From assembly GCA_028281925.1 (NCBI GenBank), contig JANQIX010000104.1, positions 148,900 through 212,899 of the forward strand: DNA of 64,000 nt, read 5' to 3'. This document shows, in pieces, positions 16,621 through 24,453 of the stretch. Under the pieces are notes generated by a model that ran no database searches, had not been told where the DNA came from, and worked only from the letters and a program-made list of their open reading frames with translations. The stretch is from Alphaproteobacteria bacterium. Lineage in GTDB: Bacteria > Pseudomonadota > Alphaproteobacteria > DSM-16000 > Inquilinaceae. The position numbers were made by a program, and so were the translations under genes. How positions within the stretch are numbered: the stretch's first letter is position 1; the number at the start of each line of letters is the position of its first letter.

Positions 16621-18684
16621 TCAAATGGCCTCCTGCGAATCGCCGTTGCCAGCCGGATCACGCGGCAGCAGCCAGATGGATATGGCTTGCTGACGTCCGC
16701 GTATGGCCACAGCCGGCTTGGGGATCAAGCCGCGCAGTTCGTCGGCCGCGCCGCAAGCCCTGGCGGCTTCGACGGCAGCGTCTGAGGCGACCAATGCGGC
16801 ATCCAACTCGCGGGTCAGTGCCTCCAGCCGGCTGGCGACGTTGACCGCATCGCCGACAACCGTGAACTCTGCCGCCCGGGCGGTGCCGACGTCACCGACC
16901 AGCACCGGTCCGTAATGGACGCCGATCCCGAGTACCAGGGGCTGCTCACCCTCATGCTGCCGAACACGGTTCCAGTCCTCGATATCCGTGATCAGCAGCC
17001 GTGCGGCCAGCATCGCCTGGCGTGGCGCCTCGACCGTCGGCGCCAGAGTGCCGAAGCACGCCATGGCCCCATCACCGAGGTATTTGTCGATGGTGCCACC
17101 GGCCGCCGCCACGGCCCGATCGATGCGCGTGTGCACCTGCTGCAGCAGCGTATGGGTGTCAGACGCCGAGAGCCTCTCGGCGATCGCCGTGAAGTCGGCG
17201 ATGTCGGCAAACAGGATCGCGGCCTGCCGTGTCTGTGGCCCTTGCTCTAGACCTTTGCCGCCGGACAGGCGCGCCGCCACCTGCGGATCGAAGTAGTGGG
17301 AAAGCCTGCGGGCGCTCCGATCGGCGGCGCGCCGGCGGCGACGCTCGTGGATTAGTGCGCCTACGCTCTGAACGGCGCCTACCGAGATCACGCTCAGCAC
17401 CGGCCCGACAGCCCCGATCCAGACGCCCAGCCGGGCGAATGCGAGGGCGCACACCGCACCCCACCCCGCAACCAAGAAGCCGAGCGCAAGCGCGCACGCT
17501 ATAGCCGGCGCCCGCATTGCCGCGAAGGCAAGCCCGCCCAAGACGACGATCGCGCCCAGTTCGACGGTCGCCAACCAGGCGGGCCGCGAAAGCGTCTCAC
17601 CCCGCAGCACATTCTCGACCACGGTGGCCAGGTACTCCGCCCCAGGCAGGGTTCGCGAGAAGGGGGTCGAGAAGGTATCCCCCAACCCCAGCACGCTCGC
17701 CCCGATCAGAACGACGCGCCCCGCAAACGCGCCGGGCGGCACCGTTCCGTCGAGCACATCGGCCAATCGGTATGTCTCGAACGTCCCCTCGGGGCCGTAA
17801 TAGTTGACCGTCAAACCCATGACCGGATCGACGCGAAGGGTGCGATCGCCAAGCGAGATCGTCTCACCCATCGTCACTACGACGGCCTGCCGGGGAATGC
17901 CCAGATGCAGCCGCGCGGCCTCAAGCGGCAGGGACGGAAAGTAGAGCCCGTCGAACGGCACGACAGAAAGGTCCCGGCGCAACGAACCATCGGCATCAAG
18001 CAGAACCGAGACATGGCCCAGCGTCGCTGCCGCGGCTGCCAGGCGTTCCGCCGGCACAATCAGCCCCGCCGGGACCGGCAAGTCGACGCTGCGGCCCGGC
18101 GCCGTCCGGACGATCCCGAAGGCCTGCCCGGCGATGACATCGGGCAGGCCGGCAACATTCGCGCGATCCGAACTGAAGACAAACGCGTAAGGCACGATGA
18201 CGCGGCCCGACCGCTCCATCGCGTCCGCCAGACGGCCGTTCCGGTCATCCTGCAAAAGATAGCGGTCGATCGTAGCGGTATCCGGCGATCGGCCTGCCGT
18301 GGAGTCCCGAACTTGGCGGCCGGGCTCGGAAAACAAGAGATCGAAGGCAATCACGGAAGCATCGGCGTCAATCAGCCGGTCAACCAGATCCCCCAGCAAC
18401 TGTCTTGGGATGGGCCATCCGCCAAAGGCATCGACCGTGGTTTCGTCGATCATGACGAGCGCAATCGCCTCTGTCGGCGCAACTGGCCCCCGCAGGTGGT
18501 ACCAGAGATCAAGGGCCGCAAGCTCTGCGCGCCGCCACCACGTGGTATCGGACGCCACGACCCAGAGCACCGCGACCGTCACCAACGCAGCGAGGCTTGC
18601 TATCCGCTGCAGGGTCGCCGACACCCTGCCGGCATCAGCGGCGCCGGCGTCTCGCCTAATCGATCCGCGTGCGCGCCAAAGCAT
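16621..18684 (-). CDS. CHASE2-domain adenylate/guanylate cyclase (class III)
   Basis: A 687-aa membrane cyclase. After TM1 (about residues 28-45) comes an extracytoplasmic CHASE2 domain (LVMIDETTVDAFGGWPIPR, VIAFDLLFSEP, GRVVLIGASVLGLGD). Three closely spaced helices follow near residues 365-445, then a class III catalytic domain (AAILFADIADFTAIAERLS with metal-binding Asp residues, KYLGDGAMACFG, GPVLVGDVGTARAAEFTVVGDAVNVASRLE). It makes cyclic AMP or GMP in the cytoplasm; nucleotide choice is not settled here. Its start overlaps the end of the upstream FecR gene, a pairing common in alphaproteobacteria. Confidence 0.9.
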   Translation of the reverse strand: MLWRARGSIRRDAGAADAGRVSATLQRIASLAALVTVAVLWVVASDTTWWRRAELAALDLWYHLRGPVAPTEAIALVMIDETTVDAFGGWPIPRQLLGDLVDRLIDADASVIAFDLLFSEPGRQVRDSTAGRSPDTATIDRYLLQDDRNGRLADAMERSGRVIVPYAFVFSSDRANVAGLPDVIAGQAFGIVRTAPGRSVDLPVPAGLIVPAERLAAAAATLGHVSVLLDADGSLRRDLSVVPFDGLYFPSLPLEAARLHLGIPRQAVVVTMGETISLGDRTLRVDPVMGLTVNYYGPEGTFETYRLADVLDGTVPPGAFAGRVVLIGASVLGLGDTFSTPFSRTLPGAEYLATVVENVLRGETLSRPAWLATVELGAIVVLGGLAFAAMRAPAIACALALGFLVAGWGAVCALAFARLGVWIGAVGPVLSVISVGAVQSVGALIHERRRRRAADRSARRLSHYFDPQVAARLSGGKGLEQGPQTRQAAILFADIADFTAIAERLSASDTHTLLQQVHTRIDRAVAAAGGTIDKYLGDGAMACFGTLAPTVEAPRQAMLAARLLITDIEDWNRVRQHEGEQPLVLGIGVHYGPVLVGDVGTARAAEFTVVGDAVNVASRLEALTRELDAALVASDAAVEAARACGAADELRGLIPKPAVAIRGRQQAISIWLLPRDPAGNGDSQEAI

Positions 18685-19288
18685 CGGCCACCCGCGTTGC
18701 CCCCCATTGACTGGGTTCCGGCAACGGCCCGCCGCCCTCTACGTCCACCCCGTCACCGGCGAGCAGCACCGCCTGTGCGCCGCCGGCCCGCACGTCCACC
18801 TCGCCCTCTACGGACAACACCGACATCCGGTTTTCGACGACTTCCACCACCAGTTCGGTGGACCGGACCGAGGCCACCGCCAACCGCCCTTCGACAGAGA
18901 ATCCGCCGCCCATGCCGGAGGGGGAGACCAGGGCCCGCAGGATGCCGGAGAGCATGGACAAGGTCCCGTTCGATCGGCCGCCGATGTCGTCCGCGGCAAA
19001 CGCGGCGACCGCCACGTCGGTTCCGGGGCCCAGCACGACCAGCGTCCCGTCGGAAAGCGTGACCTCCACCCGCGATGCGGCATGGGTCACAACGCGATCC
19101 GCGACCTGGACCTCGACGCCCACTGCCAAGCCCGACGCCTCACCGCCGCGGACAAGCACCGCCGTCCCGCGCAGCCTGGTCACGCGGCCCGCGGGATCCG
19201 CCGGCTGGGCCCCTACGGTGTGCATTGCCCCAGCAGAGGCAAGGGCGATGGCCGTCATGCCTGCCAAGACCTGTCGGCGCACTGCCAT
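18656..19288 (-). CDS. FecR-domain exported protein
   Basis: A 210-aa protein with a signal peptide (MAVRRQVLAGMTAIALASAGAM) and a FecR domain (VTRLRGTAVLVRGGEASGLAVG, RVVTHAASRVEVTLSDGTLVVLGPGTDV). An ATG at 19288 has GGGGAG 9 nt upstream and starts a clean signal peptide, so I prefer it to the ATG at 19309. It is probably periplasmic. The 29-nt overlap with the CHASE2 cyclase gene suggests it feeds a signal or ligand state to the CHASE2 sensor domain; that link is inferred from the coupling. Confidence 0.85.
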   Translation of the reverse strand: MAVRRQVLAGMTAIALASAGAMHTVGAQPADPAGRVTRLRGTAVLVRGGEASGLAVGVEVQVADRVVTHAASRVEVTLSDGTLVVLGPGTDVAVAAFAADDIGGRSNGTLSMLSGILRALVSPSGMGGGFSVEGRLAVASVRSTELVVEVVENRMSVLSVEGEVDVRAGGAQAVLLAGDGVDVEGGGPLPEPSQWGATRVADALARTRID

Positions 19289-19360
19289 GTGACGGCTCCC
19301 CATCTGCAACCGACAGTTAGAAAGCAGATGCAGCCTCGCTTGGCAATCGAAAGCCCCGAC

Positions 19361-20200
19361 CTACTCCGGCAGGCCCTGCAGCGCGTACATGGCACGCAGC
19401 ATGTCGCTCGGATCCGCATCGCCGAAAGCTGCCCGGAAGATCCCCCCGATATCGCCACTGCGATAGAGCGTGGCCAGCGTCCGGTCGACGAGCAACCTGA
19501 AGTCGTCATCGCCCCGGCGCATTACCAGGGCGTAGGGTTCGTAGGAAAGCCACTCGTTGGCGACGCCCAGACTGGTCGGGTCAGCAGCGGACGCCGTCAG
19601 GGCCAGCAGGATAACCCGGTCGCCGAAATAGGCATCGATCTCTCCCGCCTCGAGCGCCTGCAGTCCTTCCGGGTGGCTGGCGACCGTCACCACCTCCGCC
19701 TCGATGGCGCGCGCTTCGAGGGTCAGGCGCAGTCCCTCCTCCGTCGTCGTGGCGCCGAGCACGCCGATGGCCTTGCCGGCGACATCATCGAACTCCTCCA
19801 CCGGTGAGTCGCGGCGCACCAGCACACTTGTGCCGGTCACGAAAGTCAGCAGCGAGAAGTCGAACTCGGCCCGCCGCGATAGCGTGACCGTCGTGGCACC
19901 GCAGAGGATGTCGATCCTTCCGGTCTCCAGCGCATCGAACCGGTCTTCGGCAGTCACCGGCACGTGGTCGACAGCCAGGTCATCGACCTCCGCCGCCACG
20001 GCGTCGGCGATGCGGGCGCACAGATCCAAGGAATAGCCCGCAGGTTCCCCGGCGTCCGTCTGGAAGGAGAACGGCGAGGCATCGGTGCGATAGCCGATGG
20101 CCAGCGTTCCGGTTTCGGCGATTGCCTCCAGCGACTGGGCGGTCGCCTGGCTGACAAGCGAACTGAGACTCGTAACGAGCACGACGAACCTGATCCACAT
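19361..20200 (-). CDS. Periplasmic amino-acid-type ABC substrate-binding protein
   Basis: A 279-aa solute-binding protein of family 3 (SBP_bac_3). Signal peptide MWIRFVVLVTSLSSLVSQATA, then LEAIAETGTLAIGYRTDASPFSF, GYSLDLCARIADAVA, DILCGATTVTLSRRAEFDFS and AYFGDRVILL. The ATG at 20200 follows GGGGAG and starts the signal peptide; the longer upstream frame is not credible. Ligand is probably a polar amino acid or related compound. No cognate permease or ATPase lies beside it: the nearby permease gene is of the branched-chain (LivH) class, which does not normally pair with this family. Confidence 0.87.
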   Translation of the reverse strand: MWIRFVVLVTSLSSLVSQATAQSLEAIAETGTLAIGYRTDASPFSFQTDAGEPAGYSLDLCARIADAVAAEVDDLAVDHVPVTAEDRFDALETGRIDILCGATTVTLSRRAEFDFSLLTFVTGTSVLVRRDSPVEEFDDVAGKAIGVLGATTTEEGLRLTLEARAIEAEVVTVASHPEGLQALEAGEIDAYFGDRVILLALTASAADPTSLGVANEWLSYEPYALVMRRGDDDFRLLVDRTLATLYRSGDIGGIFRAAFGDADPSDMLRAMYALQGLPE

Positions 20201-20312
20201 CGGTTGCGCTCCCCTTTTTGGGCCTGAGTGCCGCGCCCGCATCTTGACCGCCCTGGCCGGTCCTGGCCACTGCATCATATTGGCCCGCATGGACCGCCTG
20301 CCCGGGCGCCGC

Positions 20313-21608
20313 CTATCGATTGGGCCGTCCCCCCATCAGACCTTGGGGCCGGAAGATCAGCACACCGACCAGGATCGCGAAGACCGCGACGTCGCGATAG
20401 GCGATCGAGAGGTAGCCGGACCAGAAGGTTTCGATCAGCCCGATCATCAGTCCGCCGAGCATGGCTCCGCCGACCGAGCCGATGCCCCCGAGCACCGCGG
20501 CCGTCAGCGCCTTGAACCCCAGCACCACGCCCATGTGGAAATTGGCCACGCCGTAGTGCTGGGCGACGATGAAGCCGGCGACACCGGCCGCAGCGGCGCC
20601 GATGACGAAGGTGGCCGCGACGGTACGCCTGACGTTCACACCCAAGAGCGCCGCCATGCGGCTGTCGTCCGCGCAGGCCCGCTGCATGCGCCCGAACGGT
20701 GTGGCACGCAGCAGCAATACCAGTGCGCCGTAGGTCAAGCCGGTCAGCACCAGGATCAGGCCCTGTGACAGGGTGACCGTCACGGGAAATGCCGTGTTCC
20801 CGGCCAGCGTGATCACGTCGGGAAAGGGTGGCCTTAGCCAATAGTTGCCGGCCCCGTGCAATAGGCGTGTGCCCTCGCGCAGGAACAGCGACAGACCGAT
20901 GGCGGCTATGAGCGGCGCCTGCGTCACCGAGGCATGCAAGGGCCGGAAGACCGCGCGGTGGGTCATCCAGCCGTAGCCGGCGGTCGTCACCATGGCGATG
21001 GACAGGATGGCAAACAGCCCGAGCGCCAGCCCGCCGGCGCCCGCAGCGACGAAGATCTTCGTCCAGATCATCGTCACCATGGCGCCGATCATGTACATCT
21101 CGCCGAAGGCGAGGTTGATCTTGCCGATGATGCCGTAGACCAGCGTAAAGCCGACCGCGAGCAAACCGTAGACGCAGCTGACGGTGATCGCGTTGCTGAA
21201 CTGCTGCAGCAGGTAGAGCCAGGGCAGCGCCTCCGGCATCCGGGCGTCGTCGCCCGCGCGCGGCTGAAACGGCTGGCGCATTTCCAGCACGCGCCGCAGC
21301 CAGAACAGCTGCATCTCGCTCAGACGCCCGTCCAAGGTCTCCACACGGACCAGGTCGAAGCGGCCCCGCCCGAAGCCACTGCCGGCGAATTCGCAGGTGA
21401 TCTCGGCACCGGAGGCCCTGGCAAAATCCGTCGTGCGGTAGCCCAGCCGGACGCCATGCTGTGGTCTCGGCAGGGGAGATGCGATGACGTTTTGGGCGGC
21501 CGGATCAACCACACCCAACACCTGACGGCACAGGCGCGCCTGGTCGTCGTCCAGTCCGCATGCCGCCAGGGGCAAGGCAAGGACAAGGACGAACAGCGCG
21601 GCCTTCAT
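20313..21608 (-). CDS. LivH-type branched-chain amino-acid ABC permease with N-terminal lipoprotein-like extension
   Basis: A 431-aa protein. Residues 1-18 form a signal peptide with a lipobox-like end (ALPLAAC). About 130 residues of non-membrane sequence with several cysteines follow (ARLCRQVLGV, EITCEFAGSGFGRG). The rest is a LivH permease (FSNAITVSCVYGLLAVGFTLVYGIIGKINLAFGEMYMIGA, ALLGGIGSVGG-like AAVLGGIGSVGGAMLGG). ATG 21608 starts the signal peptide. LivM, LivG, LivF and LivK genes are absent from the window, so this is an orphan or scattered component. The extension presumably faces the periplasm. Its role is unknown. Confidence 0.82.
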   Translation of the reverse strand: MKAALFVLVLALPLAACGLDDDQARLCRQVLGVVDPAAQNVIASPLPRPQHGVRLGYRTTDFARASGAEITCEFAGSGFGRGRFDLVRVETLDGRLSEMQLFWLRRVLEMRQPFQPRAGDDARMPEALPWLYLLQQFSNAITVSCVYGLLAVGFTLVYGIIGKINLAFGEMYMIGAMVTMIWTKIFVAAGAGGLALGLFAILSIAMVTTAGYGWMTHRAVFRPLHASVTQAPLIAAIGLSLFLREGTRLLHGAGNYWLRPPFPDVITLAGNTAFPVTVTLSQGLILVLTGLTYGALVLLLRATPFGRMQRACADDSRMAALLGVNVRRTVAATFVIGAAAAGVAGFIVAQHYGVANFHMGVVLGFKALTAAVLGGIGSVGGAMLGGLMIGLIETFWSGYLSIAYRDVAVFAILVGVLIFRPQGLMGGRPNR

Positions 21609-21639
21609 CGGCCACGCCCGCCGCCACGCCGGCGGCACC

Positions 21640-22575
21640 TTAGAACGTGGCGACCTGGCTGGATCCGAAATAGAGGCGGAAGCCGTCGGCGCCGGCCGGC
21701 ACGGCGAAATAGAGCGTTTCCTCGCGTGGCGGCTCCTCCGGGTCCAGCCGATAGGCATTCGTCGTGTTGCGTATCAGCGACCGACCGAGATACTGCCCCA
21801 GCTGCGGCGCGATCTGGCCGTCGCCATAGACGAGTTGCAGGCTCGCCGTGCGCCAGATGAACTGGCGCGGATCCCTCAGGTCGTTGCCGGCTATCGGATC
21901 GACCGCCAGCGTAACCTCAAGAATCGCGCCGTCTGCATAGCGTATGACGGACGCGATCTCCTGGTCGCCGACGCGGTCGACTGAGGGGATGGCATCGATG
22001 CGCTCAGCGCTCCGCACCGTGACCGAGACGATGTCACCGGGCGCCGGATGGGGCCCAACTGGTGGCATCGGGACGCGGGCCATGGCCAGCCCGCCGAAGT
22101 CGAGCGTGAATGCCTCAGCCCCTTCCGGCACCGCAAAAACGGCATTGAAAAAGACGGGCGGGTCGCGCTCCGGCCAGACACCGGGGCGGGTCGCGGCAAG
22201 ATGCGGCGTTCGCACCTCGAAGAAGCCGTAGAGGTCGTATGTGCCGATGATCGGCAGTGGCTCGTCCGTGCCGGCAACCTGCAGGACGACATCGCGATGG
22301 CTGACGCGGACGGTTTCCACCTCTTCCGTCCACGGTGGCGAGAAGGTGGCCCTGACCCAAACGAAGACTTGCCCCTCCCGCGTCACCGTCTGCGGTGCGC
22401 AGCACGCCAGCAGGTGGTCGTTGTCGACCGGCACGCTGCGGAAAGCCTGCACGGTAAGCCGCTCGACCGTGAGTGAATCGGGCGTCACCTCGTCGGGGCC
22501 GTTCTGGGCGATGGCCGTCGCGGGCACCGCCAGCACCCACAATCCGGCGATGATCCGGCCAAGACGTCCCTTCAT
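21640..22575 (-). CDS. Exported protein of unknown function
   Basis: A 311-aa protein with signal peptide (MKGRLGRIIAGLWVLAVPATAIAQ) and a beta-rich mature part. Two similar segments are visible: FAVPEGAEAFTLDFGGLAMARV in the middle and FAVPAGADGFRLYFGSSQVATF at the C-terminus, so the protein may contain two related beta domains. A CC pair occurs early (LLACCAPQTV). I do not recognise a family. It starts divergently from pdxS, and 31 bp separate its stop from the LivH gene start, so the two are probably one operon. Confidence 0.7.
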   Translation of the reverse strand: MKGRLGRIIAGLWVLAVPATAIAQNGPDEVTPDSLTVERLTVQAFRSVPVDNDHLLACCAPQTVTREGQVFVWVRATFSPPWTEEVETVRVSHRDVVLQVAGTDEPLPIIGTYDLYGFFEVRTPHLAATRPGVWPERDPPVFFNAVFAVPEGAEAFTLDFGGLAMARVPMPPVGPHPAPGDIVSVTVRSAERIDAIPSVDRVGDQEIASVIRYADGAILEVTLAVDPIAGNDLRDPRQFIWRTASLQLVYGDGQIAPQLGQYLGRSLIRNTTNAYRLDPEEPPREETLYFAVPAGADGFRLYFGSSQVATF

Positions 22576-22729
22576 TCGGTTTCCCTCAGGCGGGCGTATC
22601 GCTGCATGCCAGCAGCTTTGCCCCGCCGGGCACGCAGCCGTCAACGCTTCCCGCGCATAGCCGCCCTGCCGTTTCGGCCCCTTCCCTTTCGCCGCCAAAC
22701 ATGCATGTCATATTCAGTGTCGGGAACGA

Positions 22730-23647
22730 ATGTCTCAAAGGAATGCGGCGGTGAGCCAGGAAAACACCGGGCAGGTGATCAATCTGAAGACAGGCCTTGC
22801 GGAAATGCTGAAGGGCGGCGTGATCATGGACGTGGTCACGGCCGAGCATGCCAGGGTCGCAGAAGACGCGGGTGCGGTCGCCGTCATGGCGCTGGAACGC
22901 GTACCGGCCGATATCCGCAAGAGCGGCGGTGTGGCGCGCATGTCCGCGCCCGAGCTGATCCAGGAGATCATGGAGACCGTCAGCATCCCGGTGATGGCCA
23001 AATGCCGCATCGGCCATTTCGCCGAGGCGCAAGTGCTGGAGGCCATGGGCGTCGACTATATCGACGAAAGCGAAGTGCTGACCCCGGCGGATGAGGAATT
23101 CCACGTCAACAAGCACGCCTTTCGCGTCCCCTTTGTTTGCGGCGCGACCTGCCTGGCCGAGGCGCTGCGCCGCATCGGCGAGGGTGCAGCCCTGATCCGC
23201 AGCAAGGGCGAGGCCGGCACCGGCAATATCGTTGAGGCCGTGCGCCATCTGCGTCGCATCCGCCAGCAGATCCGCAGGGTCATCAGCCTGGAAGATGAAG
23301 AGCTGATGACCGAAGCGAAGACCATGGGCGCGCCGCATGCGCTGCTGGCCCTGGTCAAGCAGACGGGCGGTCTGCCCGTGCCTAATTTCGCAGCCGGCGG
23401 CGTTGCCACACCGGCCGATGCGGCGCTGTGCATGCAGTTGGGCGCGGAAAGCGTGTTCGTCGGTTCCGGCATCTTCAAGTCTGAGAGCCCGCCGACCTAT
23501 GCCAAGGCGATCGTCAAGGCCGTCGCGCATTGGGACGACCCCAGGATGGTGCTGGAGGCCTCCAAGGGCCTGACCGGCGCGCCGATGCCGGGCCTGGACG
23601 TCCACGGCATCGAAGAGGACATGCGGATGGCCGGCCGCGGCTGGTGA
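22730..23647 (+). CDS. pdxS: Pyridoxal 5'-phosphate synthase, lyase subunit PdxS
   Basis: A 305-aa PdxS/SNZ protein. With PdxT it builds PLP from ribose 5-phosphate, glyceraldehyde 3-phosphate and glutamine-derived ammonia. The two catalytic lysines are present: Lys91 in VMAKCRIGHFAEA and Lys159 in IRSKGEAGTGN. The phosphate-binding region GGVATPADAALCMQLGAESVFVGSGIFKS is intact. The length fits the family. A GTG eight codons in (VSQENTGQV) is an alternative start. pdxT follows after 52 bp on the same strand, so the ribose-5-phosphate PLP route is complete here. Confidence 0.96.
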   Translation: MSQRNAAVSQENTGQVINLKTGLAEMLKGGVIMDVVTAEHARVAEDAGAVAVMALERVPADIRKSGGVARMSAPELIQEIMETVSIPVMAKCRIGHFAEAQVLEAMGVDYIDESEVLTPADEEFHVNKHAFRVPFVCGATCLAEALRRIGEGAALIRSKGEAGTGNIVEAVRHLRRIRQQIRRVISLEDEELMTEAKTMGAPHALLALVKQTGGLPVPNFAAGGVATPADAALCMQLGAESVFVGSGIFKSESPPTYAKAIVKAVAHWDDPRMVLEASKGLTGAPMPGLDVHGIEEDMRMAGRGW

Positions 23648-23699
23648 CGTTGGTGCGGCCGCATCGGCCGCGCCGCCCCATGCCGAAGGCTGAAGGCGC

Positions 23700-24284
23700 A
23701 TGACGGACGCCGGGCCGATGCCGACCATCGCGGTGCTCGCGCTGCAGGGCTGTGTGGAACGCCACCGGCCGCATGTCGAAGCGGCCGGCGCCCGTTTCCT
23801 GACCGCCAAGACGCCTGCGGATTTCGAGCAGGCCGACGCCTTCATCCTGCCGGGCGGCGAGAGCACGACCATGCTCAAGCTGATCGCCGCCTTCGACTTG
23901 GAGGCGCCGCTGGCGCGCGCCTTCGCGGCCAAACCGGTATGGGGTATCTGCGCGGGCACGATCCTGATGGCCGAAACCGTGCTGAGCCCGCCGCAACGGT
24001 CGTTTGGCGTGCTTCCCATCAAGGTGCTGCGCAACGGCTACGGCCGCCAGCTGGACAGCGCGCAGAGCGAGGTGGACGGCTATGCCGTTTCCTACATCCG
24101 CGCCCCGGTGATTGAGGATGTTCATGGGGACGTTGACATCCGGGCGACGCGCGACGGCAAGCCTGTGTGGATCGTCGCTGCACCCCACATGGCGACGACG
24201 TTCCACGCCGAACTGACCCTCGACTTCCCATCGCCGATGCATCGGACCTTCGTGGACTTGGTCCGGGCGCACTATAAGCCTTAG
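23700..24284 (+). CDS. pdxT: Pyridoxal 5'-phosphate synthase, glutaminase subunit PdxT
   Basis: A 194-aa class I glutamine amidotransferase that supplies ammonia to PdxS. Catalytic Cys84 (WGICAGTIL), His169 and Glu171 (TTFHAEL) and the PGGEST oxyanion-loop motif are all present. The start ATG at 23700 is a few codons before a second ATG (MPTIAVLALQG) that matches the family N-terminus better; either could be used. It is in a two-gene operon with pdxS. Confidence 0.95.
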   Translation: MTDAGPMPTIAVLALQGCVERHRPHVEAAGARFLTAKTPADFEQADAFILPGGESTTMLKLIAAFDLEAPLARAFAAKPVWGICAGTILMAETVLSPPQRSFGVLPIKVLRNGYGRQLDSAQSEVDGYAVSYIRAPVIEDVHGDVDIRATRDGKPVWIVAAPHMATTFHAELTLDFPSPMHRTFVDLVRAHYKP

Positions 24285-24453
24285 ACATCTCACGACTTGC
24301 GGTAGTGCGCGGGCTGCCATCGCGCAATTGACCCTGCCGCGCGGAAGGCTCACGATCTGGAACGAGCCGCGACCGACTGCCGCAGCCCGTGCAGTCGCAT
24401 GGCCGAATGCCGCGCGGTCTTCACCCCTGCCCGTCGCTGGAGAAACGAGCGCC

